A DNA stretch of 41,236 nt, from NCBI RefSeq assembly GCF_024505165.1, contig NZ_JANIBK010000024.1, positions 1 to 41,236 of the forward strand, read 5' to 3'. Below are positions 7,914 to 16,651 of this stretch, in pieces (within the stretch, counting starts at the first letter, position 1; every line of letters starts with the position of its first letter). Position numbers and translations under genes: made by a program. Source of the DNA: Methylomonas rivi (GTDB taxonomy: Bacteria; Pseudomonadota; Gammaproteobacteria; Methylococcales; Methylomonadaceae). Under the pieces are notes generated by a model that had not been told where the DNA came from, did no database searches, and saw only the letters and a list, made by a program, of their open reading frames with translations.

Positions 7914-8534
7914 TTAAACGGTACGGCGTTTACGCAAGGTTAAAAAACCGACTATCCCTGTCAAAAAGCTCAACGCCGCCGGCGGCACGGGCACGCCGCT
8001 AATCGGACCGCCCGCATCCAAACCCTCATAGGGTTTTATGTTAGTAGCGTAGGCAATGGAGACGTTATTGCTGAGCAATGACGTGTCTGTAAAAAGCAAC
8101 TGCCAAAAATTCGGTGTCCAAGGGTTGGAAGTGCTACCGGTTTGCACCACCCATTTTTCATTGGCGGTACCCGCACTGGAAAGCCAGGCCACTTGAAAGC
8201 GGTTGGAAGCCGTCAGAATGCCGGCAGACGAAACGGTTGCGCCGTTAACTAGCGAAGCCACCGTGATGGTCCAGTCCTGGCTGCCTTGAGTTTGGCTAAA
8301 CGAGATATTCGCACCGTTGCTGAACTGGGCAATGGGTGTAGTCGTGAAAGCGGTTTCGGTATCCTCGAAAATGCCTAAGGTACTGGTTGGCGACCAGCTA
8401 ACCGGGCCGACCGCAAACGCCGGGAAACTAAAGAAATTGACTACATTGGCCGTCGGCTCCCAAATGCTGGCGGAAGCCAGATTGGAAAAAGCCAGTAAGC
8501 CGATAGCCATAAACCGATTAACGCTTGCTCTCAT
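7914..8534 (-). CDS. Secreted protein with VPxPA-type PEP-CTERM sorting signal
   Basis: A 206-residue exported protein. The N-terminus (about residues 8-23) is a Sec signal peptide ending in SASA. The C-terminus carries the tripartite PEP-CTERM-type signal: VPVPPAALSF, a hydrophobic segment SFLTGIVGFLTL, and a basic tail RKRR. This predicts processing by an exosortase, usually in bacteria that make exopolysaccharide; no exosortase is in the window. The body is Ser/Thr/Asn-rich with no recognised domain. A good ribosome binding site (agggag) precedes the ATG on the - strand. The gene is monocistronic, bounded by a terminator and a structured upstream region. Confidence 0.85.
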   Translation of the reverse strand: MRASVNRFMAIGLLAFSNLASASIWEPTANVVNFFSFPAFAVGPVSWSPTSTLGIFEDTETAFTTTPIAQFSNGANISFSQTQGSQDWTITVASLVNGATVSSAGILTASNRFQVAWLSSAGTANEKWVVQTGSTSNPWTPNFWQLLFTDTSLLSNNVSIAYATNIKPYEGLDAGGPISGVPVPPAALSFLTGIVGFLTLRKRRTV

Positions 8535-8947
8535 CCGTTTTCTCCCTGAATGAAATTGTCTGTGAAATAATTACGTCATATAGCGCATTAAAAATGCGAT
8601 ATGACTTATACATGAGGCATATTACGCATTGATGACAGAAATATAAGTGTTTTGAAACAAAATTAAGACAACACTTACGGCATTTCACGCACCACCGTGT
8701 ATAGTACCAATCTTAATCCCGGTAAAATACTGCCCTAAAGTACAAATCGCGCCCCACACTAAAAATACCCGGAAATAATTACGTCATATCCCACGCACTC
8801 AGACTTTACATCAAGGCATTTGACTCAATGACAACCGTATGACGGCCAATCGCTCGGAACGCCTTGCGCCCGCCAAGGCCGGCGCATTGTTCAATCCCGG
8901 AAACAATCTTGAATCGCCGCTTGCCTGCCGCTTAGGGGTTACTTAGA
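8535..8947. promoter_or_regulatory. Divergent intergenic region with an 18-bp direct repeat and a hairpin
   Basis: This 413-base stretch separates the divergent VPxPA-CTERM gene and moaB and contains no convincing gene. The sequence GAAATAATTACGTCATAT occurs exactly twice in the same orientation, at 8564-8581 and 8772-8789. The first copy runs into a hairpin at 8575-8605 (GTCATAT and CGCATT pairing with AATGCG and ATATGAC, two-base bulge), 40 to 70 bases upstream of the - strand start. A regulator-binding role for the repeat is inferred. Confidence 0.5.
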
Positions 8948-8974
8948 ATGCAAGACCATTTTCAGGAGACGCCG

Positions 8975-9496
8975 ATGACTGAAGCTCGAGAATTTTTGCC
9001 TTTAAATCTGGCCGTGTTGACCGTATCGGACAGCCGTACCGAGGCGAACGACTCCTCCGGCCAGACCCTGGTCTCCGGCCTGACGGAAGCCGGCCATCGC
9101 CTGCACGATAAAAAAATAGTGCCCGACGACATCTATCGGATTCGGGCCGTTGTCAGCCAATGGATTGCCGACCCAGCCGTTCACGCCATCATCAGCACCG
9201 GCGGCACCGGCGTCACCGGCCGCGACGGCACCCCGGAAGCCGTTACGCCGCTACTGGACAAAATGCTGGATGGATTCGGCGAAGTTTTCCGGATGATTTC
9301 CTACCAGGACATTAAAAGCTCGACCATGCAATCTCGGGCGTTGGCCGGCGTGGCCAACGGCACTTACATTTTTTGCGTACCGGGTTCTTCCGGGGCCTGC
9401 CGTACCGCCTGGGAAAACCTGATCAAGGATCAACTGGACTTCCGCACCCGCCCCTGCAATCTGGTGCAATTGATGCCGCGCCTGTTGGAGAAATGA
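8975..9496 (+). CDS. moaB: Molybdenum cofactor biosynthesis protein B
   Basis: A 173-residue MoaB/MogA-family protein. The core stretch IISTGGTGVTGRDGTPEA (around residues 69-86) is the conserved molybdopterin-binding signature, and the C-terminal FCVPGSSGACRTAW region fits. Family members bind or adenylylate molybdopterin before molybdenum insertion, in the cytoplasm. I chose ATG 8975 over 8948 because the AGGAG at 8964-8968 is 6 bases upstream of it. The stop overlaps the DUF423 gene start (ATGATGA), so those genes are probably co-expressed. No other molybdenum cofactor gene is nearby. Confidence 0.9.
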   Translation: MTEAREFLPLNLAVLTVSDSRTEANDSSGQTLVSGLTEAGHRLHDKKIVPDDIYRIRAVVSQWIADPAVHAIISTGGTGVTGRDGTPEAVTPLLDKMLDGFGEVFRMISYQDIKSSTMQSRALAGVANGTYIFCVPGSSGACRTAWENLIKDQLDFRTRPCNLVQLMPRLLEK

Positions 9497-9876
9497 TGCA
9501 AGCGCGTTTCATGTTATTTGCCGCCGTGGCCGGCTTTTTGGGGGTGGCCATGGGCGCTTTCGGCGCCCATGGCTTGAAAAACGTCCTGTCGGAACACTAT
9601 TTGGACATCTACAAAACCGCGGTAAGCTACCAAATGTGGCATGCGCTGCTACTGGCACTGATAGCCGCTCTCCCGCGGCAACCATGCCTGACTTGGGCCG
9701 GCTGGTCCCTGGTGGCGGGTATCGTCCTATTTTCCGGCAGTTTGTATTTACTGGCGATTCTGAAAATCGGCTGGCTGGGCATGATCACCCCGCTGGGCGG
9801 ACTGGCTTTTTTACTGGCATGGGGGCTGCTGGCCCATGTCGCGTTTCAACATCACCGGAGTTCAACTCATGGATAA
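9493..9876 (+). CDS. DUF423 family small membrane protein (YgdD-like)
   Basis: A 127-residue membrane protein with four hydrophobic segments. GxxxGAFGAHGL near the N-terminus and the later YQMWHALLLAL are signatures of the DUF423/YgdD family, whose function is unknown. Two adjacent ATGs are possible (9493 and 9496); the GGAG at 9487-9490 favours the second by spacing. The gene overlaps moaB by 4 bases and the PsiE-like gene by 8 bases. Confidence 0.85.
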   Translation: MMQARFMLFAAVAGFLGVAMGAFGAHGLKNVLSEHYLDIYKTAVSYQMWHALLLALIAALPRQPCLTWAGWSLVAGIVLFSGSLYLLAILKIGWLGMITPLGGLAFLLAWGLLAHVAFQHHRSSTHG

Positions 9877-10408
9877 GCCGCCCATTCGCCCGACAACCGC
9901 CACGCCTTCCCGCCCACCTGCCAACCGCAATTTACGCGACCCGGATAATGTCGAGGAAAAATTACCGCCAGTCGCGGAAGACGGCTTGATTAAAGTTCTG
10001 CATTATGTGATTCATTTTGCAATAAAGGTGCTGGCGGTCCTGATGACTCTAGTCATCCTGTGGGGCGTGGCCGATGTGTTTTATGTCATCTACCAACGGC
10101 TGATGACGCCACCCTTTATGTTGCTGACCGTCACCGACATTTTGGCGATCTTCGGCTCTTTTCTATCGGTATTGATCGCCGTGGAAATTTTTATCAATAT
10201 CACCGTCTACCTCAAATACGATGCACTGCCTATCAGGATGGTAATCGCCACCGCCTTGATGGCGGTAGCGCGAAAAGTCATTATGTTGGATTTCAAGGAT
10301 CTGGACTGGCCCTACATTGTCGCCATTGCGGCGGTCATCGTTGCGCTGGGACTTACTTATTGGCTGATCTCCTACAAACCCAAACCCGCCCCTCAAACCG
10401 AGCGATAA
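9869..10408 (+). CDS. PsiE-like phosphate-starvation-inducible membrane protein
   Basis: A 179-residue protein with a Pro-rich cytoplasmic N-terminus of about 45 residues and four hydrophobic segments after it. The region around DILAIFGSFLSVLIAVEIF and the AVARKVIMLDF segment resemble the PsiE family (phosphate-starvation-inducible E), a membrane protein of unknown function. ATG 9869 is preceded by CCGGAG at 8-base spacing, better than the upstream start at 9836 that lies deep in the previous gene. Only 3 bases separate it from pepN, suggesting a moaB-DUF423-psiE-like-pepN unit. Confidence 0.75.
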   Translation: MDKPPIRPTTATPSRPPANRNLRDPDNVEEKLPPVAEDGLIKVLHYVIHFAIKVLAVLMTLVILWGVADVFYVIYQRLMTPPFMLLTVTDILAIFGSFLSVLIAVEIFINITVYLKYDALPIRMVIATALMAVARKVIMLDFKDLDWPYIVAIAAVIVALGLTYWLISYKPKPAPQTER

Positions 10409-10411
10409 ACC

Positions 10412-13054
10412 ATGCGCGACGCCACCCCTCAAACCGTTTACCTGAAAGATTACACCCCGCCGGAATACCTGATCGACAGTGTCGAATTGAATTTCGATTT
10501 GGACGAGCAAAATACCCTGGTCGAATCCCGTCTGTGCATGCGCCGCAATCCGCAAAGCACCGATCCAGGCATGTCCTTGATACTGGCCGGAGAAGACTTG
10601 GAGCTGGTAAACATTAGCCTGGACGGCAAGCCGCTGGCGGAGGCCGATTTTGCGATTACCCCGGAGGCGATGACTCTCCATCGCGTGCCGCAAGACCGGC
10701 CCTTCGTCGTCAATATCGAGAACCGTATCAACCCCAAGGCCAACACTGCCCTGGAAGGCCTATACCTGTCCGGCAGCATGCTATGCACTCAATGCGAGGC
10801 GCAGGGTTTCAGAAAAATCACCTGGTTTCTGGACAGGCCGGACGTGATGACCCGTTTTAAAACCACATTAACCGCCGATAAAAGCCAGTATCCGGTTTTA
10901 CTGTCCAACGGCAATAAAATCGGCCAAGGCGAGCTGGAACACAACCGGCATTGGGTCGGCTGGGAAGACCCTTTCGCCAAGCCTTGTTACTTGTTTGCCC
11001 TGGTGGCCGGACAGCTGGCATGCGTGGCGGACAACTTCACCACCATGAGCGGGCGCCAAATTGCGCTGGAAATTTTTGTCGAACAACACAATGTCGACAA
11101 ATGTACCCACGCCATGCAGTCTTTGAAAAATGCCATGCGCTGGGACGAGGAAACCTACGGATTGGAATACGATCTGGATTTGTACATGATCGTCGCCGTC
11201 GATCATTTCAATATGGGCGCGATGGAAAACAAGGGGTTGAACGTGTTCAACACCAAATTCGTGCTGGCCCGGCCCGACACCGCCACCGACAGCGACTACG
11301 AACATATCGAAGGCGTGATCGGCCACGAATATTTCCACAACTGGTCGGGCAACCGCATCACCTGCCGCGACTGGTTCCAGCTGAGTTTGAAGGAAGGTTT
11401 TACCGTTTTCCGCGATCAGCAATTCACCGGCGACCGCACTTCGGCAGCGGTGAAACGCATCGAAGACGTCAATGCCCTAAGAACCCGCCAGTTTGCCGAG
11501 GATGCGGGGCCTTTGGCGCATCCGATCCGCCCGGAAGCCTACATCGAAATCAACAACTTTTACACCCTGACCGTCTACGAAAAAGGCGCGGAAGTGGTGC
11601 GCATGCTGCATACCTTGCTGGGCGCGGCGGGTTTTCGCAAAGGCTGCGACCTCTATTTCGCCCGCCACGACGGCCAAGCCGTTACCTGCGAAGACTTTAT
11701 CAACGCCATGGAAGCCGCCAATGGCGTCGAACTGAACCAATTCCGCCGCTGGTACTCGCAAGCCGGCACGCCGGTACTGACTGTCAGCCAGCAATTCGAT
11801 ACCCAGGCCCAACAACTGCGTTTAACCATGCAACAGAGCTGCCCGCCCACCCCCAACCAGCCGGAGAAGGCCCCGCTGCATATTCCGGTCAAACTGGGCT
11901 TGCTGGCTCCGGACGGCTCGCCGGCGCCCATCGTCCTCGACGGCAGGCAGCATGAGGAAATCACGCTAAACTTGACCCAATCCGAGCAAACCTTTGTGTT
12001 TGACAAACTGGCGCGGCAGCCGGTGGTTTCCCTGTTACGCGGCTTCTCCGCGCCGGTGAATTTAAACATGCCGCGCAGCCTGGAAGAGCTGGCGTTTTTA
12101 CTGCAACACGACAGCGACACCTTCAACCGCTGGGAAGCCGGCCAACAACTGGCGGTAAAAGTGATTTTCGATTTGATCGAAGATTTACACCAGCAACGGC
12201 CGCTGCATCTGAATGCCTTGGTGGTAAAAGCTTTCAATGGCCTGTTGGCCGAGGAAGGCGACGATTTGTCCTATCAGGCCTTGCTGCTGGCGCTGCCGGA
12301 CGAGAGCTATCTGGCCGGGCAAATGCCGGTAATCGACGTGGATGCCATTCATCATGCCCGCGAATTCGTCAAAACCACCCTGGCCCATGATTTGCTGGAC
12401 GACTTCGAACGGGTTTACCGTATCCACCACCGGGACGAATCCGGTAAGTTCAGTGCCGATGCCATCGGCAGACGGCGCTTGAAAAACGCCTGCCTGAGCT
12501 ATCTCAACCAACTGGAATCCGGCGCCAGCTACGCGCTGGCTAAAGCGCAATTCGAACAAGCCCGCAACATGACCGACCAAATAGCGGCCTTGTCGGCTAT
12601 CGTCAACAGCCACCACCCGGACAAAGCCGAGTGTCTGGACCGTTTTTACCAACAATGGCAACGCGAAGCCCTGGTTATCGACAAATGGTTTGCCTTGCAG
12701 GCCTCCAGCCACATGCCCGACACTTTTGCCACCGTACAACGTTTGATGCAACATCCGGCATTCGATATGCACACACCCAACCGGGTACGGGCCTTGATCG
12801 GCGCCTTCAGCCAAGCCAATCCGCTGCACTTCCACGCCAAAAACGGCGAAGGTTACCGCTTTCTGGCCGACCAGGTTTTGGCTCTGAATACCTTGAATCC
12901 GCAAATCGCTTCCCGCATGGTGACCGGTTTGGCGCAATGGCGCCGCTACGACGGCAAGCGCCAGGAATTGATGAAGCAGCAGCTGCATCGCATCGTCGCC
13001 ACCGAAGCGCTTTCGAAGGATGTTTATGAAATTGCCAGCAAGAGTTTGGCGTAG
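10412..13054 (+). CDS. pepN: Aminopeptidase N
   Basis: An 880-residue M1 family zinc aminopeptidase, close to the usual length of the proteobacterial PepN. The exopeptidase motif GAMEN lies near residue 270, and the zinc-binding HEYFH at 305-309 is followed by the third ligand Glu in SLKEGFTVF. It trims N-terminal residues from cytoplasmic peptides. The DUF3458-type Ig-like and C-terminal helical domains account for the remaining length. Its reading frame is intact, with several long overlapping antisense frames that I consider shadows. Confidence 0.97.
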   Translation: MRDATPQTVYLKDYTPPEYLIDSVELNFDLDEQNTLVESRLCMRRNPQSTDPGMSLILAGEDLELVNISLDGKPLAEADFAITPEAMTLHRVPQDRPFVVNIENRINPKANTALEGLYLSGSMLCTQCEAQGFRKITWFLDRPDVMTRFKTTLTADKSQYPVLLSNGNKIGQGELEHNRHWVGWEDPFAKPCYLFALVAGQLACVADNFTTMSGRQIALEIFVEQHNVDKCTHAMQSLKNAMRWDEETYGLEYDLDLYMIVAVDHFNMGAMENKGLNVFNTKFVLARPDTATDSDYEHIEGVIGHEYFHNWSGNRITCRDWFQLSLKEGFTVFRDQQFTGDRTSAAVKRIEDVNALRTRQFAEDAGPLAHPIRPEAYIEINNFYTLTVYEKGAEVVRMLHTLLGAAGFRKGCDLYFARHDGQAVTCEDFINAMEAANGVELNQFRRWYSQAGTPVLTVSQQFDTQAQQLRLTMQQSCPPTPNQPEKAPLHIPVKLGLLAPDGSPAPIVLDGRQHEEITLNLTQSEQTFVFDKLARQPVVSLLRGFSAPVNLNMPRSLEELAFLLQHDSDTFNRWEAGQQLAVKVIFDLIEDLHQQRPLHLNALVVKAFNGLLAEEGDDLSYQALLLALPDESYLAGQMPVIDVDAIHHAREFVKTTLAHDLLDDFERVYRIHHRDESGKFSADAIGRRRLKNACLSYLNQLESGASYALAKAQFEQARNMTDQIAALSAIVNSHHPDKAECLDRFYQQWQREALVIDKWFALQASSHMPDTFATVQRLMQHPAFDMHTPNRVRALIGAFSQANPLHFHAKNGEGYRFLADQVLALNTLNPQIASRMVTGLAQWRRYDGKRQELMKQQLHRIVATEALSKDVYEIASKSLA

Positions 13055-13103
13055 TGGTCACAATCACGTAAACTAGCGCCGAAATAACCCATTCGCAGCC
13101 AGC

Positions 13104-13697
13104 ATGAACCCACGTACCGCACAGGTCGAACGTAATACGCTCGAAACCCAGATCAAGATTGCCGTCAATCTGGACGGCAACGGCACGGCTACTTTTCGCA
13201 CCGGGCTGCCTTTTCTGGATCACATGCTGGACCAGATAGCCCGGCACGGCTTGATCGATATGGACATCGTATCGAACGGCGACCTGCACATCGATGCCCA
13301 TCACAGCGTGGAAGACATCGGCATTACGCTGGGACAGGCGTTTGCCAAGGCCCTGGGCGATAAAAAAGGCATCTACCGCTACGGCCATGCTTATTGCCCG
13401 CTGGACGAGTCCCTGTCGCGGGTGGCGGTGGATTTTTCCGGCCGGCCGGGTTTGTTTTACGAAGTAGAATTTAAACGCGCCTTTATCGGCGGTTTCGACG
13501 TCGACTTGTTCAAGGAATTTTTCCAGGGCTTCGTCAACCATGCCGGCGTCACCCTGCATATCGATAACCTGAAAGGCGGTAATGCCCATCATATTGCCGA
13601 AACCGTTTTCAAGGCCTTTGGCCGCGCCGTGCGCATGGCCATCAGCCCGGACCCGCGCATGGCGGGCATCATGCCTTCAACCAAAGGTAGTCTATAA
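13104..13697 (+). CDS. hisB: Imidazoleglycerol-phosphate dehydratase
   Basis: A 197-residue monofunctional HisB catalysing the dehydration of imidazoleglycerol phosphate to imidazole acetol phosphate. The two duplicated metal-binding motifs are visible: DAHHSVED around residues 69-76 and [14 protein letters not shown] near 167-180; [13 protein letters not shown] near the N-terminus is also characteristic. It lacks the histidinol phosphatase domain of the enterobacterial fusion, as usual outside that group. First gene of the visible his block, 39 bases before hisH. Confidence 0.97.
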   Translation: MNPRTAQVERNTLETQIKIAVNLDGNGTATFRTGLPFLDHMLDQIARHGLIDMDIVSNGDLHIDAHHSVEDIGITLGQAFAKALGDKKGIYRYGHAYCPLDESLSRVAVDFSGRPGLFYEVEFKRAFIGGFDVDLFKEFFQGFVNHAGVTLHIDNLKGGNAHHIAETVFKAFGRAVRMAISPDPRMAGIMPSTKGSL

Positions 13698-13736
13698 TCC
13701 CCTTTAGCTGTTTTTCTTCCTAATTTTCTAGTTTTT

Positions 13737-14378
13737 ATGTCATCAGTTGCCGTTATCGATTACGGAATGGGTAATTTGCACTCCATCGCCAAAGCGCTTC
13801 AGCATGCCGACCCGCAAACCCAGGTGCAGATCAGCGCCGACGCCAAAGTGATTCAGGATGCCGACCGGGTGGTTTTCCCCGGCGTGGGCGCCATACGCGA
13901 TTGCATGCAATCTTTACGCGCATTGAATTTGGTCGAGCCGATCATGCAAGCGGCGCGCGAAAAGCCGTTCCTGGGCGTCTGCCTGGGCATGCAGGCTTTG
14001 TTGACCGACAGCGAAGAAAACGGCGGCATCGGCTGCTTGAATCTGTTTCCCGGCCACGTGCGCCGGTTTACCGACGGCTTGCGCGACCAGCACGGCGGGA
14101 TATTAAAAGTTCCGCACATGGGCTGGAACCGGGTCAAACAAAAATCCCATCCCCTGTGGCATAACATTGCTCAGGACAGCCGGTTTTATTTCGTGCACAG
14201 TTATTTCGTTACGCCGGATAGAGAGGAAGACAGTATCGCGACCAGCGATTACCCGGATCCGTTCACCTGCGCCTTGGCCCGAGACAATATGTTCGCCGTG
14301 CAATTCCACCCGGAAAAAAGTCAGGAGGTAGGCTTGCAATTGTTACAAAATTTCTTGCGCTGGGACGGCGCTGCTTAA
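13737..14378 (+). CDS. hisH: Imidazole glycerol phosphate synthase, glutaminase subunit
   Basis: A 213-residue class I glutamine amidotransferase. The catalytic Cys is in FLGVCLGMQ (around residue 82) and the His-Glu pair in FHPEKS near the C-terminus. It supplies ammonia to HisF for synthesis of imidazole glycerol phosphate and AICAR. The early motif VIDYGMGNLHS is typical of HisH. The gene lies between hisB and hisA, with a 75-base gap to hisA. Confidence 0.97.
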   Translation: MSSVAVIDYGMGNLHSIAKALQHADPQTQVQISADAKVIQDADRVVFPGVGAIRDCMQSLRALNLVEPIMQAAREKPFLGVCLGMQALLTDSEENGGIGCLNLFPGHVRRFTDGLRDQHGGILKVPHMGWNRVKQKSHPLWHNIAQDSRFYFVHSYFVTPDREEDSIATSDYPDPFTCALARDNMFAVQFHPEKSQEVGLQLLQNFLRWDGAA

Positions 14379-14453
14379 TGCCGTGCGCCGAAGCGCGCCG
14401 CGCACCGGCTTTTTTAACCTTTTGAGAAATGATTTAACCGTTGAGATTGAACT

Positions 14454-15200
14454 ATGTTGCTGATACCTGCAATTGATTTGAAAGAAGGGAAATGCGTTCG
14501 CCTGCGCCAAGGCCGGATGGACGACAATACGGTATTTTCCGACGACCCGGTCGCCGTGGCCGGCCGCTGGGTGGAAGCCGGCGCCCGCCGCCTGCACTTG
14601 GTCGATCTGGACGGCGCGTTTGCAGGCAAACCGCGCAATGCCGACGTTATTCATGCCATCGTGCAGGCTTATCCCGATATACCGGTGCAAATCGGCGGCG
14701 GCATCCGCGACGAGGACACCATCCAGGGCTATCTGGAAGCCGGCGTCGAATACGTGATCATCGGCACCAAGGCCGTCAGCGAACCCCACTTCGTGCGCGA
14801 TGTCGCTATCGAATTTCCCGGCCATATCATCGTCGGCCTGGACGCCAAGGACGGCAAAGTCGCCATCGACGGCTGGTCGAAACTTTCCCGCCACGACGTC
14901 ATAGACTTGGCTAAAAAATTCGAGGCCCAAGGCGTCTCGGCGATTATTTACACCGACATTTCCCGCGACGGCATGATGCAAGGCGTCAATGTCGAGGCCA
15001 CGGCCAAACTGGCCCGCGAAATTACCATCCCGGTCATCGCCTCCGGCGGCATCACCAATATCGACGATATTCGCGCCCTGGGCGAAGTGGCGCACGAAGG
15101 CATCATGGGCGCCATCACCGGCCGCGCCATTTACGAAGGCACTCTGGATTTTGCCGAGGCGGAAAAACTCGCCGAATCCTATGCCGACGTGGGCGCCTAA
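14454..15200 (+). CDS. hisA: Phosphoribosylformimino-AICAR ribotide isomerase
   Basis: A 248-residue (beta/alpha)8 barrel. [10 protein letters not shown] near the N-terminus holds the catalytic Asp, and [11 protein letters not shown] and [11 protein letters not shown] are the phosphate-binding half-barrel repeats. It performs the Amadori rearrangement of ProFAR to PRFAR. The second catalytic Asp lies in [11 protein letters not shown]. The gene is 34 bases ahead of hisF, with which it shares the duplicated half-barrel fold. Confidence 0.97.
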   Translation: MLLIPAIDLKEGKCVRLRQGRMDDNTVFSDDPVAVAGRWVEAGARRLHLVDLDGAFAGKPRNADVIHAIVQAYPDIPVQIGGGIRDEDTIQGYLEAGVEYVIIGTKAVSEPHFVRDVAIEFPGHIIVGLDAKDGKVAIDGWSKLSRHDVIDLAKKFEAQGVSAIIYTDISRDGMMQGVNVEATAKLAREITIPVIASGGITNIDDIRALGEVAHEGIMGAITGRAIYEGTLDFAEAEKLAESYADVGA

Positions 15201-15234
15201 TGTTGCCAGCTCAATACACCATCAAGCATAACCC

Positions 15235-16008
15235 ATGAGCCTCGCCAAACGTATAATACCCTGCCTGGATGTCGATAACGGCCGCGTGGTTAAAGGCGTC
15301 AAATTCGTCGATATCCGCGACGCCGGCGACCCGGTGGAAATCGCCCGCCGCTACGACCGGGAAGGCGCCGATGAAATCACCTTTTTGGACATCACCGCCA
15401 CCCACGACAACCGCGATACCATCGTGCATGTGGTGGAACAGGTCGCCAGCGAAGTCTTCATTCCGCTGACGGTTGGCGGCGGCATCCGCACGCTGGATGA
15501 CATTCGCCGCATGCTGAATGCCGGCGCGGACAAAGTCGGCATCAACAGCGCGGCGGTATTTCGCCCCGAATTCGTCAAAGAAGCCGCGGAAAAATTCGGC
15601 TCGCAATGCATAGTCGTCGCCATCGACGCCAAAAAAGTCAGCCCGGAGGGCGAAGAAAACCGCTGGGAAATCTTCACCCACGGTGGCCGCAAACCGACCG
15701 GCATCGACGCGGTGGAATGGGCCGTAAAGATGATGAACTTCGGTGCCGGCGAAATTTTACTGACCAGCATGGACAGAGACGGCACCAAGTCCGGCTTCGA
15801 CCTGGCTCTGACCCGCGCCATCAGCGAAGCGGTCGGCATACCGGTGATTGCCTCCGGCGGCGTTGGCAACCTGGACCATCTGGCCGACGGCATCCTCGAA
15901 GGCAAGGCCGACGCAGTGTTGGCCGCCAGTATTTTTCATTTCGGCGAATACACCATCGAACAAGCCAAGCGCCACATGCAAGCGCGCGGCATAGAGGTGC
16001 GCCTGTGA
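15235..16008 (+). CDS. hisF: Imidazole glycerol phosphate synthase, cyclase subunit
   Basis: A 257-residue HisF barrel. [15 protein letters not shown] at residues 8-22 contains the catalytic Asp, and [15 protein letters not shown] carries the second; the [11 protein letters not shown] and [11 protein letters not shown] segments bind phosphate. It receives ammonia from HisH. Its TGA overlaps the GTG start of hisI by 4 bases, so the two are coupled. Confidence 0.97.
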   Translation: MSLAKRIIPCLDVDNGRVVKGVKFVDIRDAGDPVEIARRYDREGADEITFLDITATHDNRDTIVHVVEQVASEVFIPLTVGGGIRTLDDIRRMLNAGADKVGINSAAVFRPEFVKEAAEKFGSQCIVVAIDAKKVSPEGEENRWEIFTHGGRKPTGIDAVEWAVKMMNFGAGEILLTSMDRDGTKSGFDLALTRAISEAVGIPVIASGGVGNLDHLADGILEGKADAVLAASIFHFGEYTIEQAKRHMQARGIEVRL

Positions 16009-16391
16009 GCGACAGTTGGCTGAATGAAATTCAATGGACCGAGGACGGCTTGGTGCCTGTCATCGCCCAACAGCACGATACAGGTCGGGTGGTCATGTTC
16101 GCCTGGATGAATCGCGAATCGCTGGCCCTTACCGTCAGCGAAGGTTATGCCGTTTATTGGTCACGCTCCCGCCAACGCCTGTGGCGTAAGGGCGAGGAAT
16201 CCGGCCACCGGCAAAAAGTCATGGACATACAACTTGATTGCGATGCGGATGTCATCTTGATTAAAATAGCCCAGGAAGGCGGCATTGCCTGCCATACCGG
16301 CCGCGAAAGCTGCTTTTACCGCAGCCTGGCAGACGGCGAATGGCAAACCAAAGACCCCGTCCTGAAAGACCCTAAATCCATCTACAAATAA
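16005..16391 (+). CDS. hisI: Phosphoribosyl-AMP cyclohydrolase
   Basis: A 128-residue monofunctional HisI starting at a GTG that overlaps the hisF stop (GTGA). The metal-binding DCDAD (around residues 81-85) and the Cys residues in [10 protein letters not shown] are present. It opens the adenine ring of PR-AMP to give ProFAR. There is no fused HisE pyrophosphatase domain, so hisE must lie elsewhere. The stop is 9 bases upstream of tRNA-Thr, so readthrough into the tRNA is possible. Confidence 0.96.
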   Translation: MSDSWLNEIQWTEDGLVPVIAQQHDTGRVVMFAWMNRESLALTVSEGYAVYWSRSRQRLWRKGEESGHRQKVMDIQLDCDADVILIKIAQEGGIACHTGRESCFYRSLADGEWQTKDPVLKDPKSIYK

Positions 16392-16400
16392 AAGCCTAAA

Positions 16401-16476
16401 GCCGGCATAGCTCAGCAGGTAGAGCAGCGCACTCGTAACGCGAAGGTCGTAGGTTCGATTCCTATTGCCGGCACCA
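16401..16476 (+). tRNA. tRNA-Thr (anticodon CGT)
   Basis: A 76-nt tRNA with a 7-bp acceptor stem (GCCGGCA / TGCCGGC), a D-arm GCTC/GAGC, anticodon CGT at 16434-16436 in loop CTCGTAA, a T-arm with GTTCGAT, and an encoded CCA end. It closely resembles E. coli tRNA-Thr(CGU). Its 3' half is the attachment site of the following integrated element; because the repeat restores it exactly, the gene stays intact. Confidence 0.97.
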
Positions 16477-16479
16477 TTT
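16429..16479 (+). repeat. attL: attachment site core in tRNA-Thr
   Basis: A 51-base segment from the anticodon stem of tRNA-Thr to three bases past its CCA end. It is repeated exactly at 30158-30208. The identity ends sharply on both sides (C versus A before it, A versus T after it), as expected for a site-specific recombination core within a tRNA 3' end. Confidence 0.92.
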
Positions 16480-16543
16480 AAGCAGTTGATTTGTAAAAAC
16501 ATTCAACAAGATTGCCCGTCGAGTTGAAGCAACAGTCCGCAGC

Positions 16544-16563
16544 AAGGCGCAAATTTAGGCGCA
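16544..16563 (+). repeat. Candidate integrase arm site, left end
   Basis: AAGGCGCAAATTTAGGCGCA, itself two AGGCGCA units. An exact 20-base copy lies just inside the right end at 30023-30042, and a variant with two differences at 19192-19211. The positions near both ends and near the excisionase-like gene suggest binding sites for the recombination machinery; this is inferred. Confidence 0.55.
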
Positions 16564-16651
16564 GTGCTGCTTAACTTTGCTCAATGAGGCGGCGCATGAA
16601 CCCCAAAAAATTATCCAATTCGATTTCAATTTTCGTTGTTGGAGGTGTGTG

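Noticed and set aside
13693-13698. TATAAT at the end of hisB as a promoter for hisH.
   Set aside because: No matching -35 element at the right distance, and the his genes are closely spaced in one direction.
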